Source: Enterobacter dykesii
GTDB taxonomy: Bacteria; Pseudomonadota; Gammaproteobacteria; Enterobacterales; Enterobacteriaceae
Assembly (NCBI RefSeq): GCF_008364625.2
Contig: NZ_CP126604.1
Location: 1,302,001-1,366,000, forward strand
Direction: 5' to 3'
DNA length: 64,000 bases
A model generated the notes under the pieces. It made no database searches. It saw only the letters and a list, made by a program, of their open reading frames with translations, and was not told the origin of the DNA. Of this stretch, positions 32,008 to 41,456 are shown piece after piece. Position 1 is the stretch's first letter. Every line of letters starts with the position of its first letter. A program made the translations under genes and the position numbers.

Positions 32008-32045
32008 AGGAGATATTCACCTTCGCGTGAAGGTGAATATCTCCT
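32008..32045. promoter_or_regulatory. 17-bp perfect hairpin between pilin and chaperone genes
   Basis: Arms 32008-32024 and 32029-32045 are perfectly complementary with a GCGT loop. It has no adjoining T-run on the minus strand, so it looks more like a transcript-stabilising or attenuating hairpin that raises pilin output over downstream genes than a full stop. Confidence 0.8.
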
Positions 32046-32056
32046 TATTGATCGTA

Positions 32057-32593
32057 TCAGTTATAAATAACGGTAAAAGTAGACGCTGAGTTAGCCTGCC
32101 CGGCAGTGATCGATGCCTGAGTCTGAATATAACGTGCGCCAAACTCCAGATTATTTACCGTCGTGCCAGCAGCTAAAGGATACTGCTTCGAAGGCGTATA
32201 TAAACTGACGGGCTGTTCGGAAGAATCAACCAGCTGAATCGCCACGCCGGTTGCCGTCGTCGCACCCGGGGTCAAGGCCAGCGTGGTATTATTATCCGCG
32301 TCGGGCGTACCACCGAAATTGATGGCTGCAGACGTGACCGTTTCCGGGCAGTCTTTTAACTGAATATCAAATTTCGTTAAGGTGCTGGTAGAGCCTGCGC
32401 CGGTAAATGTTGTTTTGGAGACTTTGCCCAGCGCAACATTCAGCGGACTGCTTAAGCCGTTAACCACCTGACAGGCGGAATCGATAATTTCACCTGTGAA
32501 GTTAATTTGCCCTTCACCGGTGGATGCTGCGAAAGAAGATGCAGAGCATCCCAAAGCGGCAGCAATGAATAAACCTAAAGTCACTTTTTTCAT
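32057..32593 (-). CDS. major fimbrial subunit (FimA-like)
   Basis: 178 residues with signal peptide MKKVTLGLFIAAALGCSASSFA. Mature pilin features are INFTGEIIDSACQVV, the second cysteine in LKDCPETV, and the C-terminal strand ASTFTVIYN with the penultimate tyrosine. It is first in the operon, followed by the hairpin, so it should be the most abundant product. No phase-variation recombinase gene or obvious invertible segment is next to it. Confidence 0.92.
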   Translation of the reverse strand: MKKVTLGLFIAAALGCSASSFAASTGEGQINFTGEIIDSACQVVNGLSSPLNVALGKVSKTTFTGAGSTSTLTKFDIQLKDCPETVTSAAINFGGTPDADNNTTLALTPGATTATGVAIQLVDSSEQPVSLYTPSKQYPLAAGTTVNNLEFGARYIQTQASITAGQANSASTFTVIYN

Positions 32594-32862
32594 ATTTAAA
32601 CCTGTATGTTTCTCCTTTCGACCTCTGCATCCCGCATTATTCGAAGTTATGTCTCAACTACTCACCGCTGAGTATTTAATCAGAAAATTCAGGCCGGGAA
32701 AGGTCCCGCGCGGCTTCCAAATAATTCAATTAATTCTTGCAAAATAATTTTTCTTAATAAAACAATTGATTATAAAAAACCACAGGGTGGGCAAAAAAAC
32801 TAACAGCGGCGACATCATCAGGGCTATATTGTTAACAAGATAAGGCTGTCAGGAGGAATGTC
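32594..32862. other. AT-rich fimbrial promoter region
   Basis: 269 bp between the divergent pilin gene and ybiB. Around 32720-32780 it is strongly AT-rich, as expected for an H-NS-bound fimbrial promoter (inference). A small inverted repeat TACTCA-N4-TGAGTA is at 32659-32674. No long inverted repeats of a fim-type switch are visible. Confidence 0.55.
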
Positions 32863-33825
32863 GTGGATTATCGCAAAATTATCAAAGAGGTAGGGCGCGG
32901 GAAAAACCATGCCCGCGACCTGGACCATGAAACCGCGCGTGCGCTTTATACCCGCATGCTTAACGGCGAGGTACCTGAGCTGGAGCTGGGCGGTATCCTT
33001 ATTGCGCTGCGTATTAAAGGCGAAGGTGAAGCGGAGATGCGCGGCTTCTATGATGCCATGCAGGCGCAAACGCTGCGCTTAACGCCGCCGGTGGCTAAAC
33101 CGATGCCAATCGTCATCCCGAGCTACAACGGCGCGCGCAAGCAGGCAAATTTAACCCCGCTGCTCGCTATCTTATTACACAAGCTGGGGTTCCCGGTGGT
33201 GGTGCACGGCGTCAGCGAAGATCCCACTCGCGTGCTGACGGAGACCATTTTTGGGATGCTGGGCGTTGAGCCCACGCGTCATGCAGGTCAGGCGCAGGCG
33301 AAGCTGGATGGCCATCAGCCTGTTTATATCCCGGTCGGCACACTCTGCCCGCCGCTGGAAAAGCAGCTCGATATGCGCTGGCGCATGGGCGTGCGCAACA
33401 GCGCGCACACGCTGGCGAAACTGGCCACGCCGTTTGGCGAAGATGCCGCTCTGCGTCTTTCCAGCGTCTCGCACCCGGAATACGTGGCGCGCGTGGGGCA
33501 GTTCTTTGAGGCAATTGGCGGAAGAGCGTTGCTGATGCACGGCACGGAAGGCGAGGTTTATGCCAACCCGCAGCGCTGCCCGCAGGTGATGCTGATTGAT
33601 TCTGCAGGTACGCGCGCCATTCTGGAACGCGGGGAAGAGAATACCGGTGTGATACTGCCTGAGGCAAAAGATCCCCATACTACAGCCCACTGGATTGAGC
33701 AGTGTCTTGCCGGAAATGTTCCTGTTCCGCATTCAATCAAGCTGCAGATGGCCTGCTGTTTGCTGGCAACCGGAGAAGTGGAATCCATTCAGGCCGGGCT
33801 TGAACGCGTGGCGCAGGCGTTTTAG
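32863..33825 (+). CDS. ybiB: YbiB, TrpD2-like nucleic-acid-binding protein
   Basis: 320 residues from a GTG with AGGAGG upstream, the same length as E. coli YbiB. It has the anthranilate phosphoribosyltransferase fold (glycosyl transferase family 3) with SYNGARKQANLTPLLA and GVSEDPTRVL, but lacks the usual catalytic glycine loop. The E. coli protein binds nucleic acid non-specifically rather than making tryptophan precursors, and has been tied to the SOS response. It normally follows dinG; here the fimbrial operon separates them. Confidence 0.93.
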   Translation: MDYRKIIKEVGRGKNHARDLDHETARALYTRMLNGEVPELELGGILIALRIKGEGEAEMRGFYDAMQAQTLRLTPPVAKPMPIVIPSYNGARKQANLTPLLAILLHKLGFPVVVHGVSEDPTRVLTETIFGMLGVEPTRHAGQAQAKLDGHQPVYIPVGTLCPPLEKQLDMRWRMGVRNSAHTLAKLATPFGEDAALRLSSVSHPEYVARVGQFFEAIGGRALLMHGTEGEVYANPQRCPQVMLIDSAGTRAILERGEENTGVILPEAKDPHTTAHWIEQCLAGNVPVPHSIKLQMACCLLATGEVESIQAGLERVAQAF

Positions 33826-33857
33826 ACAAAAAAAAGCCCGTCCAGTGGCGGACGGGC
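33826..33857 (-). terminator. ybiJ-side intrinsic terminator
   Basis: GCCCGTCC / GGACGGGC stem; on the minus strand it is followed by a run of eight T. It stops leftward transcription from ybiJ and may also serve ybiB. Confidence 0.85.
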
Positions 33858-33943
33858 AAGCAAGGGTAACAAACAACAGGGTCAATGAGGGTTGGAGCAG
33901 CTCACCAGAGGGTTTGGCGAGGGAACAGCATTCGTTCAGGCGA

Positions 33944-34204
33944 TTATTTGTAGATAACCGCGGTACCGCTCAGCTTGTTATTGCCGTTAGCGGAAGTAAT
34001 GGTGTATCCGCTTGCACCGGCAGCAGCGGCTTTCTCAGCCAGTTTGGCTTCCAGACCGTCCAGCGTGGTGGCGCCATCAGCACTCACCACACCAACTTTG
34101 TTCATGTTCTGTGCCTGAGTAGAAGAGACAGGCTCTACGGCAAAAGCGCCGAAAGACAGAGCGGACAGGGCAACAGCAGCTACAGCATATTTGATGGTTT
34201 TCAT
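33944..34204 (-). CDS. ybiJ: YbiJ, YhcN/BhsA (DUF1471) family periplasmic protein
   Basis: 86 residues from the ATG at 34204 with signal peptide MKTIKYAVAAVALSALSFGAFA; the longer frame to 34315 adds an unlikely leader. The DUF1471 core is visible: NKVGVVSADGATTLDGLEAKLAEKAAAAGASGYTITSA split around the helix, ending GTAVIYK. Family members respond to stress and biofilm conditions; the exact role is unknown. A paralogue, mcbA, lies 700 bp away. Confidence 0.93.
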   Translation of the reverse strand: MKTIKYAVAAVALSALSFGAFAVEPVSSTQAQNMNKVGVVSADGATTLDGLEAKLAEKAAAAGASGYTITSANGNNKLSGTAVIYK

Positions 34205-34369
34205 AATTAATCTCTCGCAGGTGTTTCTGTTAAGGGGACGATGTTCCGTCGATGTGATAAGTATCACGGTTTTTTGCGAGTGATAAAATCGAAGAGAATT
34301 GACGTGGTTACTCAAAAAAATTGAATGACAAATAACTTATTGAATATTAATAAATTCAAAGCACCCCTT

Positions 34370-34489
34370 TACACTTCTTGCGGTGGCGCTTTACAGAAGC
34401 GCTACGAAGGGCACGTTTTGCTACGCGTCTGGCTAAAAACCGTGAGCGTAAAGGAACGCGTGCGCTCGGTTAGCTTCGGTAAAGCAAAG
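34370..34489. other. GC-rich block with small hairpins, function unknown
   Basis: In an AT-rich gap between ybiI and ybiJ, this block is clearly richer in G and C. GCGCTT-TACAG-AAGCGC and GCTT-N5-AAGC inverted repeats are seen. A basic 32-codon frame (from TTG at 34378, ending TAG at 34471) is open on the plus strand but has no ribosome site. Confidence 0.35.
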
Positions 34490-34756
34490 TCAACGTAACT
34501 GGCTGTCTTTCGAACCTCTGCGATTATATCCCGAGTGTGATGCGTTTTTTGAATCTTTATGCTGCTGGCAGGCAATGCAAAGCCGTACGCCGGGAATGGC
34601 TTTTCGGCGAGCCTCCGGAATGGGGTCTCCGCATTCTTCGCATTCCGTTAAGCTTTCGCCGCGCGGAATTTCACCGCGGGCACGTGCAACCGCATCTTCA
34701 ATTGTACTGTTGATCTGTTCGTTAACAGCGTCGTCATTTGCCCAGCCGGAAGCCAT
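34490..34756 (-). CDS. ybiI: YbiI, DksA/TraR-type zinc finger protein
   Basis: 88 residues, equal to E. coli YbiI. A four-cysteine zinc finger is formed by CEECGDP and CIACQQ near residues 38-41 and 59-62, in the C4 DksA/TraR arrangement. The N-terminal part MASGWANDDAVNEQINSTIEDAVARARG is short, so it lacks the long DksA coiled coil. It may contact RNA polymerase but this is not shown. GGAGG precedes the ATG. Confidence 0.94.
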   Translation of the reverse strand: MASGWANDDAVNEQINSTIEDAVARARGEIPRGESLTECEECGDPIPEARRKAIPGVRLCIACQQHKDSKNASHSGYNRRGSKDSQLR

Positions 34757-34882
34757 AGCGTCCTCCTGAAATCGGTTTAGCCATACGTTTACTATGGGGT
34801 TAAAAATTGAACAATCAAGGCGAAGGGAGAAGAGAACTGCATCCGTTGGGCAGATGCAGTCTTATATTATAGAAGAGGCCGG

Positions 34883-35149
34883 TTATTTATAAATGGTCGC
34901 AGTGCCGTACATATGGTTATCTCCGCCAGCGGAGTTTACCACGAATCCTTTTGCGCCTTCCTGACGGGCTTTTTCGGCGAGCTTAGCCTGTAGATCGTCA
35001 AGGTTACTGGCACGGCTTACCGAAACGGTGCCTGCTGGACGCAGCTGGCTGGTATCGTTACTCTCGGTCAGCGACTGAACGGACATGGCAGAAAATGAAG
35101 CGGTCGCCAGAACGCCGGCGATAACAGCAAGGGTCAGGTACTTTTTCAT
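34883..35149 (-). CDS. mcbA: McbA-like DUF1471 periplasmic protein
   Basis: 88 residues from the ATG at 35149 with signal peptide MKKYLTLAVIAGVLATASFSA. The DUF1471 core reads LRPAGTVSVSRASNLDDLQAKLAEKA and ends MYGTATIYK, close to E. coli McbA, a colanic-acid and biofilm-related protein. In E. coli, ybiX and fiu separate ybiI from mcbA; here they are absent. The assignment to mcbA rather than another paralogue rests on sequence and position. Confidence 0.88.
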   Translation of the reverse strand: MKKYLTLAVIAGVLATASFSAMSVQSLTESNDTSQLRPAGTVSVSRASNLDDLQAKLAEKARQEGAKGFVVNSAGGDNHMYGTATIYK

Positions 35150-35392
35150 AATCACATCCTCATGAGGAAACAACAGGTGATTCCCTTTAAGTTTAGAAGC
35201 CTGACGAGTGTGACTTAGCGCAAATATTTGATGATGATCTGCTTATTTTTTGAACGATATAAATTGACAATTCGCTGACGAATCATAGACATAAAGGTGT
35301 TTGATTTGTGGCGAGTTTTTGAGCGCCGCAGAGAAAGATTTACCGTTGGGCCAGCAAAGGGTATCTTACGCCGCTGTTTAAAGGAGAATGCC

Positions 35393-36304
35393 ATGACTGC
35401 CCAAAAGCCGGGATTGCACCCGCGAAATCGCCACCGCAGCCGCTACGACATGAACGCGTTATGCCTGAGCTGCCCGCCGCTGCAGGACTACCTGGTTCAG
35501 ACCCCAGCGGGTGAGCCCTCGGTCAACTTTGCTGACCCGCAGGCGGTTAAAATGCTGAACAAAGCCCTGCTGGCGCATTTCTATGGTGCGGCTCACTGGG
35601 ATATTCCGGAAGGCTTTCTCTGTCCCCCTGTGCCGGGCCGCGCGGATTACGTTCATCACCTTGCCGACCTTCTTGCCGAAGGCAATGAGGGTGTTGTTCC
35701 GCCGCAGGCCACCATTCTGGATATTGGCACCGGGGCGAATCTGATTTACCCGCTGATCGGGGCGCATGAATATCAGTGGCGCTTTACCGGAAGCGAAATC
35801 GGTGACGAGGCCTTTGCCAGCGCCCAGGCGATTATCAGCGCTAACCCGGGAATGAGCCGCGCCATTCGCCTGCGTCGTCAGAAAGATGCAGGGTCGATCT
35901 TCAACGGCATTATTCACAAAAACGAAAGCTATGACGCCACGATGTGCAACCCGCCGTTCCATGATTCGGCGGCATCGGCCCGTGCGGGCAGCGAGCGCAA
36001 GCGCCGTAACCTGGGTCAGGCTGAAGATGCTGCGCTGAACTTCGGTGGTCAGCAGCAGGAGCTCTGGTGTGAAGGGGGCGAAGTGGCGTTTATCCTTCGC
36101 ATGATTGCGGAAAGCAAACAGTTTGGCCGTCAGGTGAAGTGGTTTACTACGCTGGTTTCCCGCGGTGATAACCTGCCGCCGCTCTACCGCGCGCTGACCG
36201 AAGCGGGCGCCGTAAAAGTGGTGAAAAAAGAGATGGCGCAGGGCCAGAAACAGAGCCGCTTTATTGCCTGGACGTTTATGGACAATAACAAACGTCGCAA
36301 ATAG
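35393..36304 (+). CDS. rlmF: 23S rRNA (adenine1618-N6)-methyltransferase
   Basis: 303 residues from the ATG at 35393, which has AAGGAGA upstream; the frame is open back to 35297 but the extra part is arginine-rich and unlike the family. SAM motif I is [16 protein letters not shown]; the catalytic motif is MCNPPFH, typical of N6-adenine methyltransferases. It modifies A1618 of 23S rRNA. It faces ybiO with a REP element between. Confidence 0.95.
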   Translation: MTAQKPGLHPRNRHRSRYDMNALCLSCPPLQDYLVQTPAGEPSVNFADPQAVKMLNKALLAHFYGAAHWDIPEGFLCPPVPGRADYVHHLADLLAEGNEGVVPPQATILDIGTGANLIYPLIGAHEYQWRFTGSEIGDEAFASAQAIISANPGMSRAIRLRRQKDAGSIFNGIIHKNESYDATMCNPPFHDSAASARAGSERKRRNLGQAEDAALNFGGQQQELWCEGGEVAFILRMIAESKQFGRQVKWFTTLVSRGDNLPPLYRALTEAGAVKVVKKEMAQGQKQSRFIAWTFMDNNKRRK

Positions 36305-36312
36305 CACTCCGT

Positions 36313-36346
36313 CGTAGGCCGGGTAAGGCGAAGCCGCCACCCGGCT
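36313..36346. repeat. REP element, copy 1
   Basis: A 34-bp GC-rich imperfect palindrome of the enteric REP type (GCCGGGTGGCGGC...CCGGC). It is identical, in reverse orientation, to the copy at 61727-61760. It lies between the convergent rlmF and ybiO. Confidence 0.88.
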
Positions 36347-36349
36347 CGG

Positions 36350-38563
36350 TTACAGCGTCGGCTCCTGCGGCGGGAGCGGCGATGCGGGTGGCGGCAATAC
36401 CTGATAAGTCTGTACTGGCATCCGCACGTTCGCCAGATCGAAGTGTTTCTTCACCATGCTGTCGAGCGCAAAGCGTACCGTCCACTGCTTCAGCGGCTGG
36501 GTAGTGAACGACACGCGCAGGGTAAAGGCCGTGTTCGTCAGCCCGACGATGCCGGCAAATGACGGCTCTCCGATCACCAGCCCGCGAATATCTTCCATCA
36601 GCATCAGTTCTTCTACCGCATCGCGCAGCGCCTGCTTCGCTTTGTCCGCATCCTCGTGGCGATCCACATCGTAGTTCGCCACAACGGAACCAATCCCGCG
36701 CACAAAGTTGGCGAAGGTGGTGATCGAAGACCAGGGGATGATGTGGTAGGCCCCGGTGTCCTGACGCACGCCAACCGAACGGATGGACATCCTCTCCACG
36801 GTGCCGGTTAACGGTCCGATGGTCACCAGATCGCCCGTGTTCATCCCGTTCTCAAACTGGATAAAGATGCCGGTAATAATATCCTTCACCAGCGTTTGCG
36901 ACCCGAAGGAGATCGCCAGCCCAAGGGCACCGGCACCCGCCAGCAGTGGGGCGATATTCACACCAATTTCCGACAGCACAATCATGATGGTGATGGTGCT
37001 GATAATCACCGCCAGCGCGTTGCGGAACAGGGTTAACAGCGTTCTTGCCCGGGCGCTGGGCAGCGGCCTGCCGTGAATATCCGATACCAAACGGTTCTCA
37101 ATAAGGCTCGCCAGCAGCGTCCAGCCGACGGCGGAAAAGAACAAAATCAGCGCGATGCGAATCAGGATATCAACCGTTTTTTCACCCGCACCGTTGTGCA
37201 GCCAGTTCCAGAAATCAAACAGGCTCCACGCATTCAGAAGCAGCATAATCGCCACGCAGACGGTGAGAATGCGCGCCACTTTGAGCGATACCGACATCCA
37301 GCCGTTTACCCGCTTTTGCAGTTCCGGGTAATTACGCTGGACCTGCGGCGACAGGGTGATGGTTTTCGAGATCCAGCGCGACAGCAGCCCCGACACAAAC
37401 GCCGCGATGCCGATAATGGCCAGGCTTTTGAACGTCGCCCCCATCATAAATTTCAGGCTATTGCCCGGGTCGAACAGCGAGAAGAAGCACAGCACGATGA
37501 AGTAAGCGCTTGCCAGCCAGTGCCACACCAGGGCGAACGCGCGAATAAAGAGGCTAAAGAACGAGAGGGAGCGATCGGCCAGATTCAGCAGGCTTTGGGT
37601 AATGGTTTTTTTATTGTGGAAGATCAGATACAGCGACCAGACGGTAATGCAGATCATGATTAGGACGTTTGCCAGCGCGCCAAACTGGACGTTCACCTGG
37701 TTGGAGATGATAGGCACGGCAACCAGCAGGCCGTAGCCAATCAGCCCGCTGAGCACGCTCAGACGCAGCGCCCAGTACTTCGCGCTCGCATCCCGAATGG
37801 AGAAAGGCCGCAGCTCCGGCACGTGTGGACAAAAGAGTAACCGCAGCAGCGCCTTGAAGAATTCAATCAGGGCAAAGGCATTCAGGAAAAGCGACTGCTG
37901 AAAGGCGATGGTTTTGTTGCCTGCATTCAGCCTGTCGGCAAGCATCTGGCCTAAAAACAGCGTCAGGGCCAGCAGCAGTAAATCGATGATAAACGCTGAG
38001 GCTATCATCAACGGCAGGTGCAGCCAGCTGCTTTTATGCTGATTTTTCCTGCGTCCCCATTGCCCCATTTTGCGGTACAGCGGCCACGCGCACAGGCGCA
38101 CCAGCCAGTAAAAAAGAAATACCGCACCCGCCAGCATCAGGAACTGCGTGGCGGCGGCGGTAAACGTTTGCGGGTTAAACGGCTTGTGCGGTGAGCCAAT
38201 CAGGTTGCGGTAAAGCTGAGCGAAGCGCGAGGAGAGCGCTTCCCCATAGTGGCGGCTCACGTCGGTGACGTTTTCCAGCACCGTTTTTTGCTCCTCAACC
38301 TGCGGAGGAGCGAGGGTTGGCACCGACTCCTGCGGCGGCGTGGCGGCGGCTTTGCGCAGCTGGCCAATGAGCTCCTGCCGGGAGGTGTCGTTTTCAAGGA
38401 CGTCGGCAAGCGCACCGTAGGCGGCTTTTTTCTGTTCAACATCGGGTTCCGGAGGTGGCGTACTTTGCTGGGCAGCAGGGGCGCCGGTGGTCACTCCGGG
38501 GATCGCGACGGCGAACGATGGCGCACTAAACAGGCTAATCAACAGCAACAGGATCCACGGCAC
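36350..38563 (-). CDS. ybiO: YbiO, mechanosensitive channel of the MscS family
   Basis: 737 residues from a GTG at 38563 with GGAGGA 5-10 bp upstream; the frame is open to 38740 but that part is upstream of the ribosome site. Signal peptide PWILLLLISLFSAPSFAVA, a coiled periplasmic region, about eight to eleven membrane segments, then the MscS pore helix GVNIAPLLAGAGALGLAISFGSQTLVKDIITG and beta domain ending about residue 715. E. coli YbiO (741) gives a small osmotic-shock conductance. It stands alone, upstream of the glnHPQ terminator. Confidence 0.94.
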   Translation of the reverse strand: MPWILLLLISLFSAPSFAVAIPGVTTGAPAAQQSTPPPEPDVEQKKAAYGALADVLENDTSRQELIGQLRKAAATPPQESVPTLAPPQVEEQKTVLENVTDVSRHYGEALSSRFAQLYRNLIGSPHKPFNPQTFTAAATQFLMLAGAVFLFYWLVRLCAWPLYRKMGQWGRRKNQHKSSWLHLPLMIASAFIIDLLLLALTLFLGQMLADRLNAGNKTIAFQQSLFLNAFALIEFFKALLRLLFCPHVPELRPFSIRDASAKYWALRLSVLSGLIGYGLLVAVPIISNQVNVQFGALANVLIMICITVWSLYLIFHNKKTITQSLLNLADRSLSFFSLFIRAFALVWHWLASAYFIVLCFFSLFDPGNSLKFMMGATFKSLAIIGIAAFVSGLLSRWISKTITLSPQVQRNYPELQKRVNGWMSVSLKVARILTVCVAIMLLLNAWSLFDFWNWLHNGAGEKTVDILIRIALILFFSAVGWTLLASLIENRLVSDIHGRPLPSARARTLLTLFRNALAVIISTITIMIVLSEIGVNIAPLLAGAGALGLAISFGSQTLVKDIITGIFIQFENGMNTGDLVTIGPLTGTVERMSIRSVGVRQDTGAYHIIPWSSITTFANFVRGIGSVVANYDVDRHEDADKAKQALRDAVEELMLMEDIRGLVIGEPSFAGIVGLTNTAFTLRVSFTTQPLKQWTVRFALDSMVKKHFDLANVRMPVQTYQVLPPPASPLPPQEPTL

Positions 38564-38647
38564 GGCGTCCTCCGGTGAAAATGTCGAACAAAATGATAAG
38601 TATAGAAGTCGGGGCGAGGAGTGGGATTTTTGGGAACAATCTGGCGT

Positions 38648-38672
38648 AAAAAAGCCGGGCAAGCCCGGCTTA
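38648..38672 (-). terminator. glnHPQ intrinsic terminator
   Basis: AAGCCGGGC / GCCCGGCTT stem with a very short loop; on the minus strand it is followed by TTTTTT. It lies 16 bp after the glnQ stop. Confidence 0.88.
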
Positions 38673-38687
38673 GCGTAAAGCGATGGA

Positions 38688-39410
38688 TCAGGAGACGTGC
38701 TGCAGGAACTCCTGCAAACGCTGGCTCGGCGGGTTCGCAATCAATTCCTGCGGGTTACCGTCTTCCGCGATACGGCCTTTATCAATAAAGATCAGGCGGG
38801 ACGCCACTTTTTCAGCAAAGCCGATTTCGTGGGTTACGATCACCATCGTCATCCCTTCTTCCGCCAGATCCTGCATGACTTTCAGCACCTCGTGGCGCAG
38901 CTCCGGGTCAAGCGCAGAGGTTGGCTCATCAAACAGCATCATTTTCGGTTTGACCGCCAGGGCGCGGGCAATCGCCACACGCTGCTGTTGACCGCCAGAC
39001 AGCTCGGAAGGGTAGTGGTGCGCACGTTCTGCCAGGCCGACTTTCGCCAGCAGGTCTTTTGCCAGCGCTTCCGCTGCCGCTTTGCTGGCACCGCGCACGC
39101 GCAGCGGGCCAAACATAACGTTTTCCAGCGCCGTCAGGTGCGGGAACAGGTAGAACTGCTGGAACACCATGCCCGCTTCCTGACGAATCAGACGATCGTC
39201 CACTTTCGGGTCGTTTACCTTCAGGCCGTCGACGATCAGATCGCCGCTGGTGATCTCTTCCAGCTTGTTGATGCAGCGCAGCAGGGTGGATTTACCGGAG
39301 CCGGATGGCCCGATAATCACCACTACTTCACCCTGCTTGATGTTCAGATCGATATTGTGCAGCACCTGGGTTGGGCCAAAGTGCTTGGAAACGTTTTTAA
39401 ATTCAATCAC
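38688..39410 (-). CDS. glnQ: glutamine ABC transporter ATPase
   Basis: 240 residues, the E. coli length. Walker [10 protein letters not shown] (about 34-42), Q-loop [12 protein letters not shown], signature [12 protein letters not shown], Walker [13 protein letters not shown] and switch histidine VTHE are all canonical. It powers GlnP. It overlaps glnP by 4 nt and ends the operon at an intrinsic terminator. Confidence 0.98.
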   Translation of the reverse strand: MIEFKNVSKHFGPTQVLHNIDLNIKQGEVVVIIGPSGSGKSTLLRCINKLEEITSGDLIVDGLKVNDPKVDDRLIRQEAGMVFQQFYLFPHLTALENVMFGPLRVRGASKAAAEALAKDLLAKVGLAERAHHYPSELSGGQQQRVAIARALAVKPKMMLFDEPTSALDPELRHEVLKVMQDLAEEGMTMVIVTHEIGFAEKVASRLIFIDKGRIAEDGNPQELIANPPSQRLQEFLQHVS

Positions 39411-40066
39411 AGGATTTTCATCCTTCTTTCAAGACGACGCAGAACGAAGCTCAGAACCAGAGTAATGATCAGGTAGACAACGGCTACCGCACTCCAGATT
39501 TCCAGCGCGCGGAAGTTGCCAGCAATGATCTCCTGTCCCTGACGGGTCAGCTCGGCCACGCCGATAACAATGAACAGCGACGTATCTTTAATGCTGATGA
39601 TCCACTGGTTACCGAGCGGCGGCAGCATGCGACGCAACGCCAGCGGCAGAATAACGTGGCGGATCGTTTCGCGACGAGAAAGACCTAGCGCCAGACCGGC
39701 TTCACTGAAACCTTTATGAATCGACAGCACCGCACCGCGGGTGATTTCCGCAATGTAGGCGCCTGAGTTGATCATAATGGTGACGACGGCTGCACTGAAC
39801 GGGTCGATGCGCAGGTCGGTGAACGCCATAGGCAGGGCGAAGTAGATGAACATGACCTGCACGACAATAGGCGTGCCGCGGATCACTTCGATGAAAACCA
39901 GTGCGATGTGGTTTGCGATCCAGCCGCCGTAGGTGCGGGCGAAACCGGCGACAAGACCGATAATCAACCCACCAACCAGACCCAGGACCGAAATCCACAG
40001 GGTCATTTTAGCGCCTTCAAGCAAGATAGGAATGGCAGGCCAGATGGCGCTCCAGTCAAACTGCAT
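39407..40066 (-). CDS. glnP: glutamine ABC transporter permease
   Basis: 219 residues, the E. coli length. It has about five membrane helices and the HisM-type coupling loop [29 protein letters not shown]. It forms the homodimeric channel for glutamine with GlnQ on the cytosolic side. It sits 84 bp after glnH and overlaps glnQ by 4 nt. Confidence 0.98.
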   Translation of the reverse strand: MQFDWSAIWPAIPILLEGAKMTLWISVLGLVGGLIIGLVAGFARTYGGWIANHIALVFIEVIRGTPIVVQVMFIYFALPMAFTDLRIDPFSAAVVTIMINSGAYIAEITRGAVLSIHKGFSEAGLALGLSRRETIRHVILPLALRRMLPPLGNQWIISIKDTSLFIVIGVAELTRQGQEIIAGNFRALEIWSAVAVVYLIITLVLSFVLRRLERRMKIL

Positions 40067-40150
40067 GATAATTTCCTGTTACTGTTACCGTGTTTCAAAA
40101 ATAGCAGGGGCGAAAGGTCGCCCCCGAGTGAACGTCATTTTTACGTCTTA

Positions 40151-40966
<816 letters not shown>

Positions 40967-41036
40967 TTACAAGCTATTGTTTTGCAAAGGGGATGATGTC
41001 ATGCATTGCACAATAAATGGGGCAATGAGGCTTTAT

Positions 41037-41066
41037 TGCACCAAAGTGGAGCACCGTTTTGGTGCG
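41037..41066. promoter_or_regulatory. two overlapping NtrC sites upstream of glnHp2
   Basis: TGCACC-AAAGT-GGAGCA at 41037-41053 and AGCACC-GTTTT-GGTGCG at 41050-41066 overlap by 4 bp; each fits TGCACC-N5-GGTGCA with one or two mismatches. They are about 100-120 bp upstream of the promoter start, as in E. coli. Confidence 0.85.
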
Positions 41067-41194
41067 CTTCGTTTGGCTCAACTGACGGGGAGATATTTAG
41101 CGTAAATTCTGACGAAAAAACAATCTTCCGTTAACGGTTGTGTGAGGTGATTATTACATTTCGTTCACTTTTGCAGGTGTGCAGACAAAAACTG

Positions 41195-41211
41195 TGCACC
41201 ATAGATGTGCA
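41195..41211. promoter_or_regulatory. third NtrC-like site, far upstream of glnH
   Basis: TGCACC-ATAGA-TGTGCA matches 11 of 12 consensus bases. It lies about 150 bp beyond the overlapping pair and could be an additional enhancer or serve a different transcript. Confidence 0.6.
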
Positions 41212-41344
41212 AAACCCTCACCAATGGCACAGGTCACAGGCAGCTGAAACTGAAAGTGTCAAAACAGGCACGGAAAGAGAAATCTTCACTGCCAGAGTAC
41301 TGATATGTCCGAGGAATATCTTGTGAGGTGCACGGCGTGAGGCA

Positions 41345-41407
41345 AAAAACGCCCCCGACCAGCAAGGTCGAGGGCGATTAAGATAGCAAAAACCGTTCTC
41401 CGGTGAA
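41345..41407 (-). terminator. terminator of the PH-SHOCT gene; left copy of a duplicated segment
   Basis: CGCCCCCGACC / GGTCGAGGGCG forms the stem; on the minus strand T-rich sequence follows. About 60 bp here (terminator plus the TTAAGATA.CAAAAACC stretch) is repeated with roughly 80-85% identity at 43333-43396 after dps. Confidence 0.8.
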
Positions 41408-41456
41408 TTGGCTGCGGAATCCAATAATTTCCCCTGTTAACCCGGAGGAAGGAACG

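Noticed and set aside
32594-32862. Invertible fim-type phase switch upstream of the pilin gene
   Set aside because: No pair of inverted repeats of useful length and no recombinase gene are present.
41221-41245. A rightward sigma-54 promoter near TGGCACAGG downstream of the third NtrC-like site
   Set aside because: No GC at the required 10-nt distance from the GG.
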